NCBI GenBank assembly: GCA_000507305.1
Contig: DF239949.1
Location: forward strand, 4,776-68,775
DNA: 64,000 nucleotides
Source of the DNA: Breviolum minutum Mf 1.05b.01
Taxonomy: Eukaryota > Sar > Dinophyceae > Suessiales > Symbiodiniaceae
Direction: 5' to 3'
The translations under genes and the position numbers were made by a program. Below, in pieces: positions 1 through 13,109 of the stretch. Numbering within the stretch: position 1 is the stretch's first letter; every line of letters starts with the position of its first letter. The notes under the pieces were generated by a model. The model did no database searches. It worked only from the letters and a program-made list of their open reading frames with translations, and had not been told where the DNA came from.

Positions 1-366
1 AAAATAAAAAAACTAAATATATATATATATATAGGTGCTTCTCGTTTGTTGCAAGGAAACCTCAATTTCTCCACTCAAATTTGCTATGTCTTTGTTTACA
101 AGGAGGTTCTCATCAGGTGCTTTGAATGTCCATTTCCCAAACCGACACCAATACTGCCTTCAAGCTAACAGCAAAGCGACCACTGCGGCTTCGCACATGT
201 TCCAAAGCCCTGGACATCGATGAAAGACTGTACTTCTTTGACTCTCAACAGTTTGAAGACCCTGATGAACAGCTGCATCCGGCACTGTCTCCCATCAATC
301 TTTATTTCTGTGATTCTAAGGGTGCCTTGGGATACTTTACAGAGATAACATGGAATATCAATATGT
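1..366. other. no gene recognised
   Basis: This AT-rich stretch starts with an AT dinucleotide run. Short open frames occur on both strands, but none has a motif or a convincing exon with splice sites. Confidence 0.4.
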
Positions 367-367
367 A

Positions 368-460
368 GGTGGCGCTTTCAACCCATCTGAAAAATATTAC
401 TCAATTTGGATCATTTCCCCAAGTAAGGGTGAAAATAAAGTAATATTTGAAACCACCACC
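368..460. repeat. MITE-like repeat, family B copy
   Basis: This is a roughly 93-base element. Its ends are inverted copies: a GGTGGC..TTTCAACCC start and a TTTGAAACCACCACC end. The same element recurs at 8378-8472 and, best preserved, at 49984-50079. It is directly followed by a family A copy, the same composite order as at 8378-8562. Confidence 0.75.
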
Positions 461-546
461 TACTGTTGATGGAAGAAATCCTGCACCACCTGGAATGTAT
501 ACAGCCTTGTAAGCAATGGGATATCTACCATATCAACTGGTTACAA
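460..546. repeat. MITE-like repeat, family A copy
   Basis: It begins TACTGTTGATGGAAGAAATC and ends ATCAACTGGT. The same sequence is seen at 2060-2140, 7024-7120, 8470-8562, 13110-13195 and 48093-48193. The 48093 copy has a perfect 13-base terminal inverted repeat, which defines the family. Confidence 0.75.
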
Positions 547-1433
547 AGATGGGTTCAAAATGCCTGCTCCTTGCCACAGCACCCAAGCGCTTACGTTCTG
601 CTTCGGCACCCTCCGCCACCTCAGAGGAGCTTCAAAATTTCCGTTTGTGGGGAAGGATTCACGCAGCTACAAGCCACAACTCAGCAACATTCATTGACTA
701 TGAATCATTTAATTATGTGTTTGTTGTGTTTTTTTTCATAGGGGGGAGAGGTGAAAGGGCAAAAGGTTAAAAGATTCAATCCAGGAGTTCTCAAGATGCT
801 CATATATATATATATAGTTGTTGTTTTCTTATTACATTACTATTATATGTATATATGCTTTCATATGTCTTTTCTTGAAACCTGCTCCAAACAAAACCAC
901 CTCAACATCTATTTACCCCACGATACCCCAGGTCTCCCACCCTCCCCTTTCCAGCGCACCATCAAGCGCCGTAAGAGTTGAGCAAAGCCATTAGCCTCTT
1001 CTTCTGTGGCAATCAAGGTGTGCGCAGAATAGATGTGCTCATGACCTGGAGGTCCAAATCTGAACAGTCACACCTGCGAACTGTCAGTCAAAACATGTCT
1101 TAACCTGGGTCACCACCAAAAAAAAAAAAACTCTTAGTAGTCTCCTTCCGCAAAACCTCTCATCCCTTTCTCTGATACATTGTTTCAACTCCATTATTGA
1201 TATGCATTCATTTACCATATTGCTTTTCCCTAGAGAAATTGTTCCTCACCTTTAAACACATTGCATATCACACTGTCTTCGATTTCGAGTCCCTTCCAAA
1301 CTACAGGCAGACCTTCCTTCTTTTTGCGCAAGGGATTCAATGTCTCCTCCGCTTCTGTCAAGGTGATACCACGCAACATCTCACGCGTCCTGCAGGTGCA
1401 GGAAGAATTGGGAGTGCAAGATATTCCAACAAA

Positions 1434-1545
1434 ACTAATACTTCCCCCAAAAAACTAACAATATCCCCTGAAAAATAATGGTTGGAAAAGGATCCTTTCC
1501 TTTTGAAATGACCCCAAACAAAACAGGGGACATTCAATTAGGGGA
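1434..1545. repeat. MITE-like repeat, family E copy
   Basis: It contains CCCCTGAAAAATAATGGTTG followed by a TTTCCTTTTGAAATG segment. The same order is found at 57098-57192. The ends are weakly inverted. Confidence 0.5.
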
Positions 1546-1554
1546 TTTCGTTGA

Positions 1555-1650
1555 CTACTACAACCCTGAAAACTAACATGACAACGGAAAATAGGAGATA
1601 CATCTTCAAACGGTGGATTTTCCAATGTCATTCATTAGTTTTCAGGTGTA
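1555..1650. repeat. MITE-like repeat, family C copy
   Basis: CTGAAAACTAACATGACAAC at the left is mirrored by ATTAGTTTTCAGGTGT at the right. It is a degenerate relative of the well-preserved copy at 21608-21724. Confidence 0.55.
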
Positions 1651-2059
1651 AAAACTACCTTTCCCAGCTCCAAAAAAAAGACGGCATTCATTCCCATTCC
1701 GAGCTCCTGGAGTCATGGACCAAGGTCACTGAAGATACTTGAAGTTCCTGTCAGGTTGAAACTTCAAGGGTTTTCCAAGATGAGAGATACATCCATATGG
1801 GATGTTTATTGGAAAAAAAATCACCTCCGTTTTTTTAAAGAGAGAAAAAATAGGGCATGATTTCTGTGGCAACTTTTCTGTGCTCAGTATCTTGGGAAAA
1901 AAAAGAGTCGGAAAAACTTCCCATAGTTTCCTGCGTGCTTGCTGTCCATCATCTAAAGAACCATCAGGGGGTTGTTACATCACCAACCTAAACACTGCAT
2001 GTTTACAAGGGAAATCCCTCAAAACCATCATACATTCGCATGATTTGATCCCCAAAAAA

Positions 2060-2140
2060 TACTGTTGATGGAAAGAATCCTGCACCAATTGATATGGTAA
2101 ATGTCCCATTATTTACAGGGTTTTTATCATCAACAGGTAA
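2060..2140. repeat. MITE-like repeat, family A copy
   Basis: The ends are ATACTGTTGATGGAAAG and its near-inverse ATCATCAACAGGTA, about 80 bases apart. Confidence 0.65.
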
Positions 2141-3683
2141 CTTAGTGACCCGTGGCCATCATTTGAAACCCGTGGCCTCCAAGAAGTTCGCTTCCTTCAA
2201 ACCATAGGCACCCGTACTGATGACACAAATGCCACGCAGTTGTGCCTGGATTCGGATGGATGTTTGAGGGTATGAAAAAAACCAAGGTAAATTGTATGTA
2301 TAACCGGTATAAGATAAAATGTATTTATTGTAAAATGATAACTGTATATAAATGTAGATGTATGTGCAAATGCAAATGCAGTTAAATATGCATACGTGGT
2401 TTTTATGCGACTTAGACAGCAATGGTATGCGATGATTGAAATGAATAAAAGTCGGATTTACCATGTGGATTGAAACAATCAACTGGTGAGCAATTTTCCA
2501 TCGGTATTGCACTTTTTAACCGATCCTATGAACGAGTGAAAACCAAGAATATCGCAAATGAGCTAATTGGTAGAAGCTGCTGAATGAAAACAAATGCTCA
2601 AGACTCAGCATAGCAACTCAGCCGTTCACACGCAAAAAAATATGTAAAAAATGTAACATGTATATATGTATCATCTAAAATTTAAAGCAAAATCGTGCCA
2701 CAACAGTGCCCACGCTATCCAATCCCTTCTGTCAACCTTCCCAACCCTGCCTCAACTGCAACTAGCCCGAAGGATTCTTGCCAAAGGGATGGCATCAGCA
2801 GAACAGCTGTCCTAGAGGCATTTTGATTTGGTTTACCACAGTATCTCATGCAGCCATGAAAATTGCATTGCAGAATCCACTTGTGATGGCCATGATTGGT
2901 CATGTGATTAGTCTATGTACTGCAGCAGGTAGTTCGTGGCTGAATTTGATCACTCGATTGCAAGCGACGGTTTGAAACTAGGCGCATAAGAGTAAATGTG
3001 CAATCAAGTCGGATTTGCCGAATTCGAGCTTCTTTCTCAGATGTTGATGTGAAACTTCGGTAGCAATACAGATAAGAATCTTGGGATAAGAGTCTCGGAA
3101 TTGAACAGTAGTATGAATACACTTGAACATGCACATAGCCGCTAGCCACCATCAGTATCATCGTCATTGTCATCCTCGTCATCAGCAGCAGCAACAATAT
3201 CTAGAATGAGAATAATGCTCTTGGTTCCTATAAGAACATGTAATAAGCCGGGTGTCAGCAAGAAACATAAAGTAATGTAATTAATGTGAAGAGATTGTAC
3301 ATTTATGTGCATTTGTAAGGGCTCGTAGTGAATATACATATATATATATATGTACATCTTGAAAAAAACGACTGAATAATCCTGATAAAAAATGAGGATG
3401 GCGAGCACGATGCTTTGAAGTGATGCTGCTGATGAAAGAAATGTGCGCAAGTTGATATGCCGATATATAGGGAATATCGCATGTGTCATTGGGTTTCATG
3501 TATCACAGGTGGTGAAAGATTCTTGCATCAACGGTCAGTATGATATCGTTTATCACCTACCTGGTGCTACATTAACAACGATAAATAACGATATATATAT
3601 ATATATACACGTAAAAAAGAATACATGACAATTGTAACCAAAAATAGACCTAAATACTAAATAAACAATCATTGTAATCAACC

Positions 3684-3810
3684 TCAGCTAACTTCTCCTC
3701 TCACCTGCAGCCCCAGAATCTGACGATAAACCTCATCCAAATTATCGCTGCCAGGCACGACCGTCACGTTGCCATGAGGACGCCTTGGATCATTGTCATT
3801 TGCAACTGCC
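3684..3810 (-). CDS. terminal exon of an unrecognised minus-strand gene
   Basis: The frame is open and ends in TGA at the left edge of the feature. It contains the segments VANDNDPRRPHGNVTVVPG and DNLDEVYRQILGLQ, which have a normal protein composition rather than that of random AT-rich sequence. No family was recognised. It is probably the last exon of a gene whose earlier exons may be those at about 4.93-5.04 and 5.09-5.17 kb. Boundaries are approximate. Confidence 0.45.
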
Positions 3811-4927
3811 AGGAAGCTGTAGGGAAAAAAAAACATCTTCCATTTTTCCAACTTTGGTTTTGGGGCATAAAGTCTAATTAGGAACTTGGATGAATAATAT
3901 GGATGTTGTTCGGCCTTCGGTTTATCATTACTTCTTGTTGAAAAAGATGAAAAGCCCAAAAAATGTGCTGGCTTTAAAAAATTAAAATGCAAAAAGACAA
4001 ATGCAAGTTGCGCAAAAATGGTATTCCCCAAAATGGACAGTGAAAGCATGGGAAAATTTTGCCCTCAAATGAATGTCAACCCTTAGCTGGTTTAATTGGA
4101 ACCTTCTTATTCTAGCTAGCAATATATCACTTGTTTTGGGAAACACCAATGCAACACCGGAGGGTTTGACATCCGCACGGGAGGTCGTGATGTCATGTGA
4201 TGTCCAGTTTTTTTGGCTACATCCTCGCAGCAAACATTACCTGAAACATGAATGTCTTTTGCGATCAGAAGTCTCTTCATTCTTCCTACCCCTTTTTCCA
4301 ACCATGACATATTCAAGAAGGCGAACACTCATGTTTACTACACGAACTTCCAACTACCTGAAATCTTCCCCACTGATGTTTGCGTCACGAGGTTCAATTG
4401 TACCTCATGCAAGGTTTTGGTCCAACCGGTACTGACACACAAAAACTCCACCATGGGAAACCTCAGTTTGGAGACTTTGACTCTTGGATGCCTGAGTTTG
4501 AATGAGTATTTTTGTAACTGTTAGTGGATGGATTCGCGCTCCAGGTGTGCATATTATCACATGCAGCAGCACGCAGCAAGCCCCCGATGGTGGCGGTGTT
4601 TGATTCTGAAAGTCTCAACTACAGCACTTCCGAAATCTTTGCCCAAGTAGGATAGTTGTGTCTAGTCTTTGTCTCGGTTTCATTTGATGGCTTGAAGTTG
4701 GATTTCCAAATGTTCAGGGATCAGCACGGTCACGCACGGGACACAAATATACTACATTTAAATCAAAAATGTATATATATACACAAAAATTTAAACGACT
4801 ATAGAGAGATGAATGTCTGTGTGTTTTGTTCCCAGGAAGGAAGAACTATCTACTGGAAGAACAAATTACTGAGATGAAAGCTGCTATACTGAAAACTTAC
4901 GCCTTTGCTTGAAAACCTGCATAATAT

Positions 4928-5037
4928 TACAATGCCCTTTTCCACCTCCTTCTGCTGCGGGGCGCCATCAAACACCTGCAGGTATCCGGCCAATCCCAAC
5001 GCTTTGGCCAACCAGGTGACATCAAAACCAACCGCAA
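4928..5037 (-). CDS. exon of an unrecognised minus-strand gene
   Basis: The frame reads FDVTWLAKALGLAGYLQVFD followed by GAPQQKEVEKG, an amphipathic, protein-like sequence. No family was recognised. The neighbours at 5.09-5.17 kb (upstream) and 3.68-3.81 kb (downstream) may belong to the same transcript. Boundaries are approximate. Confidence 0.45.
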
Positions 5038-5089
5038 TAGAATGGCCAAGCCCTTCGCAGGACAAGGGCTAATCAAAGTCACCTGTGCA

Positions 5090-5170
5090 TTCCAATTTCT
5101 GTGCAGTACTTGGCAGAAGCGTGTCTTGATCACCGCCAGAAGGGCCCATGGAAACCCTGATTTTTGCAGT
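5090..5170 (-). CDS. exon candidate, minus strand
   Basis: SGFPWALLAVIKTRFCQVLH is followed by RNWNA and a GT splice donor. The segment is helix-like and of unknown family. It is probably the same gene as the exons at 4.93 and 3.68 kb. Confidence 0.35.
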
Positions 5171-7023
5171 TTACATATTGTGTCCGATGTACCTTCTTTA
5201 TTGGCATGACATGACAGGTCGCGAGCTTTAGTCATGTAGTAGCTGGTTGTGTGGGGGGTTCTACTTTGCCAATGTAGCAAAAACATCCTCTTCATTGAAA
5301 GTGTCCAACTCTCAATCATCTCGCAAATGTGTGGGGGCACACGTACGAAAATCAGTAACACACCGCTAGAAAATCAGAGCTCAACTCTGAATCAATGCTA
5401 CGGTGATTCTTAACTATAGCTTTATAGCTCCGCTTCTTAGTCAAGAAATCCATTCTGCTAAGCTTCTCAGCTCTTTCAACTCTCAACTATTGTTGAAGTC
5501 CGTTTTGCATGTTTGTTTTTCCATGTCTCAGGGATCTCTCTTCCACCGATTTTCCAACTCCCATCTGCCCTTAAAAAAAATCTCTCCTCCCAGAATTTCC
5601 ACCATGTGACATACTTCTGTTCTTTAAAATCCGACATGGGCAGCTCACCCGAGTCGAAGTAACCTCGGGTTTTCACGAATGGGTCCCGACGATGTTATGA
5701 CTCAGTGCGGTGTAGTTTTTGGACCTGATCTTCTAAAGTGTCCTTGAACTTACGATGCACCGATGTCATGACCTAAACTGATATGATTCTACTATTTCTT
5801 CTTCACCTATACAGCTTTATGGATGCACTTCTGTGTGGGAACCCTTTGGAACGCCAGTGCTATGCAACGCCCAGAAACCGTAGTCTGCGCAGTAGCACAA
5901 CTTTGTCTTGACTTTGCCTCCAGCAGAGTGGCCGAATCCATGGAGTACAGGTTGTTGGATCTTGCATCAGCATATGTAAGAAAGAAATGGTTATTATCTT
6001 CCAATTCAATGGTATTGTTTGACAACATGGTTGAGAATCAATCAATCCAAGGACAATGGTCATGTATCCTGCAAGAAAGAAATGAATCAAACATGTTCCA
6101 AGAAGGCCACTCAAAGAAATGGTACCAAAACATCATCTGGCGTCAGACATTTCTCAAACAAAACCAGGCGTTTGGGATATTCCCCGCATTTTTTTTCCTA
6201 GCACTTCTCGGGAATAGGTTTTCTCTTAACATTAATTGATCATGTGTATAGGAAACCTAGCAAACCCTGTGGGTAAACCTCCTTAGCACTGCCGCGCCTT
6301 GGGTAAAATGTTGAACAAAGTCAGCCAAGTGTTGCGAGGTGCAAAACCTCACCCATGTGGCCCATGTTTTGGGTTCGTTGCGTTGCGAAACGGGAAAACG
6401 AAACAGGTTTTTTTTGGTTGGACATAAATGGTATGGTATGAAACCCACCTCCATCCTGATGTTTTGAATAGCCGAATATGTAAAAATTATGGAGGAAACC
6501 TGCAAGCAATCGTCTCTTGATCATTTTTGGGTGGGAGGGGGCCGAAGTTTAACAAATTGCCATATCCTGTGCTCAAAATTCGGGATGCCTGCCCCTTCCA
6601 TGATTTCAGTCACTGGGAGGCTTCACCATATTTTGCGACTCAATGGTGAGATGATGATATCCCTAAGCTAAATTCGCAACAGCACCAGGATGGAGTCAAT
6701 GAGATGTTGCAACACATCCGTTAGTGCTAGCTGTTGCACAACTGTCATAGCCAAGATGCATGGTAATCCTGGGGTTTTGGATCAATGTCTGATGCAACTG
6801 CAGCCTTAGCAATGGCACAGTAGTGATGCTGAAAACCGCTAAGCTTTATCATCTTTCAATGTCACACCAAGTCCAAGGCTATTCATGAAGATTTCGTCTT
6901 GTGGCCGTTGGTTCGTTGGTTCAATGTAATTCAATCCATTGCAGCATTCCAACATCCATCGGCTTCAGTTTGTTTTAGTTTTATCTTCCTATTTTTTCAG
7001 AATACTGACCAATCGGCATGGCA

Positions 7024-7120
7024 CTACTATTGATGGAAGAAATCCAAGCAACCACCTGGGATGTATAAAATGTCGTAAATAGTGGGAAAAAATACCAAAC
7101 TCAACTGGTGCAGGATTTCA
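7024..7120. repeat. MITE-like repeat, family A copy
   Basis: It starts TACTATTGATGGAAGAAATC and ends with TGGTGCAGGATTTCAGCCAT, the inverse of the family start. Confidence 0.65.
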
Positions 7121-8377
7121 GCCATCATTTCTCATGTTTCCTTCGCTGACTCAACATCTGACAAGGTCTTCAACCTTTGAGCTGAATAGGGTGCATCAAG
7201 CCCCAATGATCAACCCATGGTTAGGATTCAACCTTTGATAACTCCTGCATCCTGTCAAAAAACAAATGAAACGGTTCTGGTGATGGGTGGTAGAGAGCAC
7301 ATAGTGATACATAGCGCCAAGGAAATATGTATATAATATATAGTTTCATAACTGTCAAATATCATAGCTTGTACATGGCAAACAATGGTACTTAAGTCGC
7401 ATAAGTACAGTTCAAGGGGTGCTTTTCTTGCTACCTACCAACTCTCTCAGAAATGTGTGGATCCTCTTTTGACATCAACTGAATTAAGGAACATCTGAGG
7501 TTCTGCTTCCATACCCCAAGGTCCAAAGGGTAAGTTGTAGTCATGGCCCATGACCTTAAAGCACGGCAGATTGGACTTTTAAGGGGAACAACTTGCCGGC
7601 AAGTGATGGCACCATCATGAATCGAGTTCCAGTCGGACCATATTCAACCAGTCATGATAAATGATAACTCATTTTTTTAAATAAACTCTACATCTCGAAT
7701 CCATACCTTTGGAAATTGCCCAAGTTTTACTATGGCACCATCACTTGATCCCTTGGTTAGATCCCACCAGTACTGCCCAGTGACTACATATTTCTTTGCC
7801 TTGATGCTCCTGGGATGAAGGTGGAGTCTTGATTTGGGGATACTCCAATTTTTTTCAGCTTGGTATTCTCTTCAATGAAAAATCTATCGCATTGTCCTGT
7901 TTTCCTTATATACATGCAAAAGAGGTACTGGTTGCCTCCTGTGTAACTCATTACATAAATGTATATCATAAATCTATTGAAAGCTGAAAAATGTCGGCAC
8001 GGGCAACAGCACATTCCAACTCATGGTTTCAGTGAACAATTTGTTTGAGACGTCACTGCTACTTGATCCTATCCTGCAAACACCTGCTGGGTGTGATCAA
8101 CTATTCACACACCTGAATCAAACACACTACGGGCGATCTCTTGTACCCAACCACAATATACAACCATTTGCGATAAGGTCGAGTGAGGTCGTCAAACCAC
8201 TTGCCCTACCATGTAAAAACACCCCAACAATGAATCAAACATGGATGATATATGATATATGATGATATGACAATGCCATGGGATACAAAAAACCCATAGG
8301 ATCCATGTATGATATATGTACTTAATATACATGAATTTGTTGATTTTAATGGGATCAATCTAAACAAAATATACTAG

Positions 8378-8472
8378 TTGGTGGTTTCAACCCATTTGAA
8401 AAATATGCTCGTCAAAATGGGAATCTTCCCCAATATTCGGGAAGAAAATAAAAAATGTTTGAGTTGCCACCA
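8378..8472. repeat. MITE-like repeat, family B copy
   Basis: GGTGGTTTCAACCCATTTG at the left pairs with TTTGAGTTGCCACCACCTA at the right. It is directly abutted by a family A copy, as at 368-546. Confidence 0.7.
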
Positions 8473-8562
8473 CCTACTGTGGATGGATGAAATTTTGCAC
8501 CACCTGGAATGTATAAAGCCTTGTAAACAATGGGATATCTACCACATCAACTGGTTACAAAT
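8470..8562. repeat. MITE-like repeat, family A copy
   Basis: TACTGTGGATGGATGAAATT, then the same internal sequence as the copy at 460-546, including CACCTGGAATGTATA and the CATCAACTGGTTAC end. Confidence 0.7.
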
Positions 8563-9401
8563 ATAGCATACACGGATGGTAGCTGTTGGCTGTTGGAATC
8601 CCATCATCGCGGTCCAGGCCTCAGCATCAGCTCTAAGGAAGTTCGTCGCGCTTGGATGGACACAGCCACATCAACGGACAACTCACCGGCACAAGCGCCT
8701 TGTGCGAAAAGGGAGGTAGGGAAGATTCATGGTGGGATTCTTAGGAAAGATATAAGTGATTTTCACAAAAAAAAATCCCGTTTAAAAAAAAAGTGGGGGA
8801 ATGCAAACAAACAAATGATATCATCAGAAGTTGAGCTAGGTAACTCCAAAGAAGATTGAAAGCAATTGTGGATATCAACCTGTTTGGAGGAAAGAAACCG
8901 ACATTTGACATAGTGAAATTTTAAGTATATCGGTGTTAGTTATAAGTGAATGAGATTGTATGAGAATGAAGCCATCCAACCCTAACGAACACAAGATCAC
9001 CAACCAAATCTTCATATTTGCGAGACCTCCATGTTCCCAAACTATCCAAGTGGATCAACAAAGGCCATTCTTCCCATCATCCTGAAAGCATATACTACAA
9101 TTGTCCTGCCGAGTTGTTAACATCTAGATGATGCATGATGATGCAAAATGCAGAACATCAACTTACATCTCAAAGGAAAACTGCCCACAAACAAACCAGA
9201 ACATGGTAACCGACACACAGCTCCAATGGGGTTTCCCCAAATCCTCAACTGAGGCTGTATCAACACGTAGCCCTCCTTGCCTAACAACTGCCCCATGCTT
9301 CCGCGCCATGCAGTGACCTTGCGTGCACACAGAAATTGGCCTAAAGAGACTCACATCAGAATTCTAGAAGTCCAATAAAATGCTCCCAATGTAACCCGTT
9401 T

Positions 9402-9465
9402 CATATCCCATACCATCCATGTATGGTATATTTACCATTATTTACCTACATGTGGTTGTTGTATT
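9402..9465. repeat. short repeat, family F copy
   Basis: It contains CATCCATGTATGGTATATTT and ACATGTGGTTG. It is shared with 23443-23530 and, more diverged, with 17690-17760. Confidence 0.55.
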
Positions 9466-9650
9466 GTCAAGCCCATATCCACTACGCTCTGGTTGATGAC
9501 TGAGGCCTTTACTGGAGCACCACCGCGAATGTTCAGTGTCACTTGCTGTGGCCCCTCGTTGGGCACAGCCCAGTGACCCGTCTCGTTCTTCCAATCCTGC
9601 AACTGCAGCATATCAAACAACAGGATGAGCCTTTGGGCGGACCTCCTGGT
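9455..9650 (-). CDS. exon of an unrecognised minus-strand gene
   Basis: The long open frame contains LQLQDWKNETGHWAVPNEG and VTLNIRGGAPVKASVINQ. The alternation of hydrophobic residues in the second half suggests beta strands. It lies just downstream (in the direction of transcription) of the GC-rich exon at 9.79-9.97 kb and is probably the same gene. No family was recognised. Boundaries are approximate. Confidence 0.5.
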
Positions 9651-9784
9651 CAATCTCCATGGTGAAAAGTAATGACAATCATTCCTATAGTTGGATCATA
9701 TTGAATTGAAACTACTTAAAAGTACTACCAGGGTTCATCCCCAGAATTCTGCTAATTTAACTAGCCTTTCCAATTTCCTGACCC

Positions 9785-9968
9785 AACAAAGGCCGCAGGC
9801 CCAAGCCGAGAGGCGTAGACCAGCACGGCCGTCAGGAGGACATCGTGTTCGCGCTGCGCCAGGGAACCGAGCAAGGCTTGCGCGGCGTACCGGCGACCGT
9901 TGCCCGTACTGGAGACCATGCCAACGTCCTGGGTCTCCAGGGTGGGCAGGCTGCCCCAGCCAGCGTAT
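9785..9968 (-). CDS. GC-rich exon of an unrecognised gene
   Basis: YAGWGSLPTLETQDVGMVSS, then RRYAAQALLGSLAQREHDVL and LTAVLVYASRLGPAAFVG. Third codon positions are strongly G/C, unlike the AT-rich surroundings, and the protein is helix-rich. This is one of the clearest coding segments in the left part of the window, although I could not assign a family. Its likely partner is the exon at 9.46-9.65 kb. Confidence 0.6.
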
Positions 9969-12699
9969 GTTTCATAACAAATGTATGTATTTCTATATAA
10001 TGTGATATCATCTGTATCAAACGCACTGCACATGTAAAATGCATGTTTTTTACATACTACATAGTAATTGACTCATTGGAGAACGTCAATCCAAAAAACA
10101 ACTGGTGCATTGGAGTCCCAATCCCCAACCAACATATGAAAACCCAGTCTGACATCAAAACATGATGGGGAAGATAGAAAAATTATAAAACATGGAAGCT
10201 CATAACTATGTGTAGGTAGGCCAACTAGCTGCTCAGATTCTGGTGTGCCAAAGGGCAAAGCAGGTACCAAATATAGTACATATACGTACTTAGAATGGTT
10301 GAATCGGGAAAAAATACCGTCCCATCTGGCGCTTGTGCCCACATACTACTCGTTTTTAGCATCCACTACCCTGCACCCGTCACTCATCAAAGGATCGAAA
10401 AGGCTCGTCTCGTCAAATTCATCCTGGAGTTTAAGCACGAAACAACATCAACAGACAAAGGCAGGCTCAAAGGTGTCAGAAACTTTGTTTGCAATGGGGT
10501 TTCAAGTACGGGATTCAACTTCAACCCATCTGTATGAGATTCCTTGGCTCAAATGTAGTCACATGCTGCTTTCCTATTGGAATTTCCATTCCCATTTATT
10601 CTGAAATTCTAGGATTGTCATTCAAAAGCATTTACATTCATATAATAAGCTGTCCTGTAAACATCATGTAAATTAAAGGCACAACACCAACCCTTGGCAA
10701 AACAGCACATTTGAGTCATTTGAGTTGATCATCATTAAACTATTTGTTACCCCTTTCTCCCAAAAATATATGGTTCAGTGGAAAATCATCCACAAATGAA
10801 AGGAAATCAACTACTATTGCAGATACACCCAGTTTATCATCATTTTGCACTGAACCATGATGATGGGAGGAAGACCTAAGATCCCCTTCACCTCAATCAC
10901 CATCCCCCACTGCCGACCTGAGTGGCCAACACTGCTACCCTCAATCGATTACACGTTGCCTGGCGGCAAACAGTGATGGGTTTTCAGGGGAAGATTCTGG
11001 AGGGGTTGTTTGCTACTGCCAATTTGTGGGATACACCGACCTTGAAGCATGGGAAGTTTCAGACCATTGAGTTTGATGTGTACACAATTGTATGTATATA
11101 TCTCGCTGTCTATATCATAGATATGTACAAATTCATGCTTATGCATGTATAAGCTCATATAAACTCTAACTTTCTTGAAACAACAGGATAAAACAAAAAG
11201 ATCTTGTTCAATGGAATCACAGGCTTGAATCTCAACATCACCACAACCATATATTTCGAAGACGCTTCATTGCCACGGCCCATTCCAACAAGCCTCCACA
11301 GCTGGAGGTGAATCCATGGAGGTTGGCCTTCAACACCAGTCGTTGATTCAGGCACATATGTGTGTGTGTGTAACGTAATTGCAAAGTATGTATTTAGGTC
11401 GGACAGCCGATAGTCAGAGATAGTCAGAATATGTCAGAACGCTGAGCCGCACTATTTTTTTGCAGATATGAACTATGCTTTGTCCTAAGCGGACATGGTT
11501 CTTTCAAAAACATGCTTTAGGTTCAGGGGCAACAAACAAAGAAATCAAATGGCATGAATGGACATGAGTCATAAAATGACCTCCTTGTCGTGTCACTGGA
11601 CTTTTGTTGGGCAATGAAAATGCGAGCACAACAAGTTTGTGATAGTGATAGCTATGACAAAGCAATGAGAAAGTGACTTCAACACTGATATTTTTGCTGC
11701 AAGTTTAATCCTACCACCTGGAAAGCCAATCTTAAAAGCAGCACTCGCACGTGGGATTTCACTCACAAACCTGTAATGCAGTCCCTAACTTTTCTAGTAA
11801 CGTTGCTTAGCTCCTAGGATCCTCCTTATTGATGCCACTTTGGACCACCAGAGATATACAGCTCCCTTCCAAAAATTGAACAAAAAACACTGCACCTCAG
11901 AAGCAAATCAGCTCCTTCTTGATGCGTTGCTGCGTGTTGCAACTCATCCACCGAATGTTGGGGACGAAGGTAGGCCATTCCTGAAAAGTTTCATGTCTGA
12001 AACTGAAAGTTACCCGTTGAAATTGCACCAAACAAATTGTACAAGAGGTTGCTTCCAGAATGATACACCCAAAATTCCAAAACATACTCTATTCAACACT
12101 TATCATTTCATTACTTCTGAAGGGACAAGGGTATGTATCTATCTCACTTCATGCATACTGGCACAAACCGTATCTGCACCAATCTGGAACTTCTCACTTC
12201 TGGAGTTTCAATTAGTGCTCCGAAGGTCGCAGATCTTCTCCCATTTCCTGTGTTTCAGCTGTCCTCCAAAAACAACCAGCCCTGCCAAACCTTTCTTTTC
12301 GCAGAATGCCTCCCAAGTGGAGCTACAGATCTTAGCCTGTGGATAGAAATGCTTTCCCAATGGACTTTAAATTTCCAAAATGGCGAAAGTCCTGCATGGA
12401 ATGGAAAAAAATATGGAAAAATTGAGAAGCGTTCATGCATTATTTTTTCATTGCTAAAAATCACCCATCTCGAGGCACACTAAAGTGTGAACTCCAGCAT
12501 TGGAAAATGAAACTGAACACCACCATCCCACATCCTCACCAATATGCCAATGTACTGTACAGTATGTTGGGTCCTTCATGGTGCTCAATTTGCTTGCCCT
12601 ATTTTCCAAAACTCGACAATGGTCACCCCTGATGATTTAGTAAGTTCATCCCACCAAATCTCCAGTTTCCTCATCACACTTCCAGATACCTTACGGATC
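9969..12699. other. long stretch with only weak exon candidates
   Basis: Weak open segments on the minus strand near 11.2-11.35 kb and 11.88-11.98 kb have some coding character but ambiguous frames. Nothing is firm enough to annotate. Confidence 0.35.
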
Positions 12700-12850
12700 C
12701 ATCTACCTCTGTCTAACACTGTGATCTTGTTTCCAGCCTTTGCATCTGAAAGTTGAGAAATGGGAACTTTGCCCAAGTCTTGTCCCGGAAAAGCATCGTG
12801 GTCTCTTAGCACTCGCCACCTGCGAGCCAGGCGCCGAAAAGGCAGGAACA
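12700..12850 (-). CDS. weak exon candidate
   Basis: An open minus-strand frame contains LARRWRVLRDHDAFPGQDLG and SQLSDAKAGNK. A second frame starting after a CAG acceptor is also open, so the frame is uncertain. Confidence 0.25.
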
Positions 12851-13109
12851 TGTGTCCCAAGATGTCCCAAGTATTTTTTAGGTGAATGACAGGTCCAAGT
12901 CAGAACTTTGGAATCATCTCCTCATCTTCAATTTTCATCGGGGTGGCAAACATAATATACACAATCACATACCCTTTCAAAAAAACATCTCAAAGACCTC
13001 CTGAGAGGGTGCCTGGCCTGGGACGCCATTCGCCTGGACGTGGTGGCAGCTTTTCCTGCAAAAAGTGGTACAGTAATCTAATAACGTGAAGTAGATTGGA
13101 AACTGCCAA

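Larger units (their letters stand above)
547..3683. other. gene-poor stretch with repeat remnants
   Basis: No exon could be supported here. The stretch holds three repeat remnants: 1434-1545 (family E), 1555-1650 (family C) and 2060-2140 (family A). It also has short AT microsatellites. It may be intron or intergenic sequence. Confidence 0.4.
5171..9454. other. gene-poor stretch
   Basis: A possible exon on the minus strand near 5.86-5.97 kb (open frame, no motif) is too weak to list. Otherwise only MITE-like repeats and AT-rich sequence were seen. Confidence 0.4.

Noticed and set aside
11840..12346. Plus-strand ORF of 168 codons
   Set aside because: It has no motif or splice logic and lies in a block with no other plus-strand coding.
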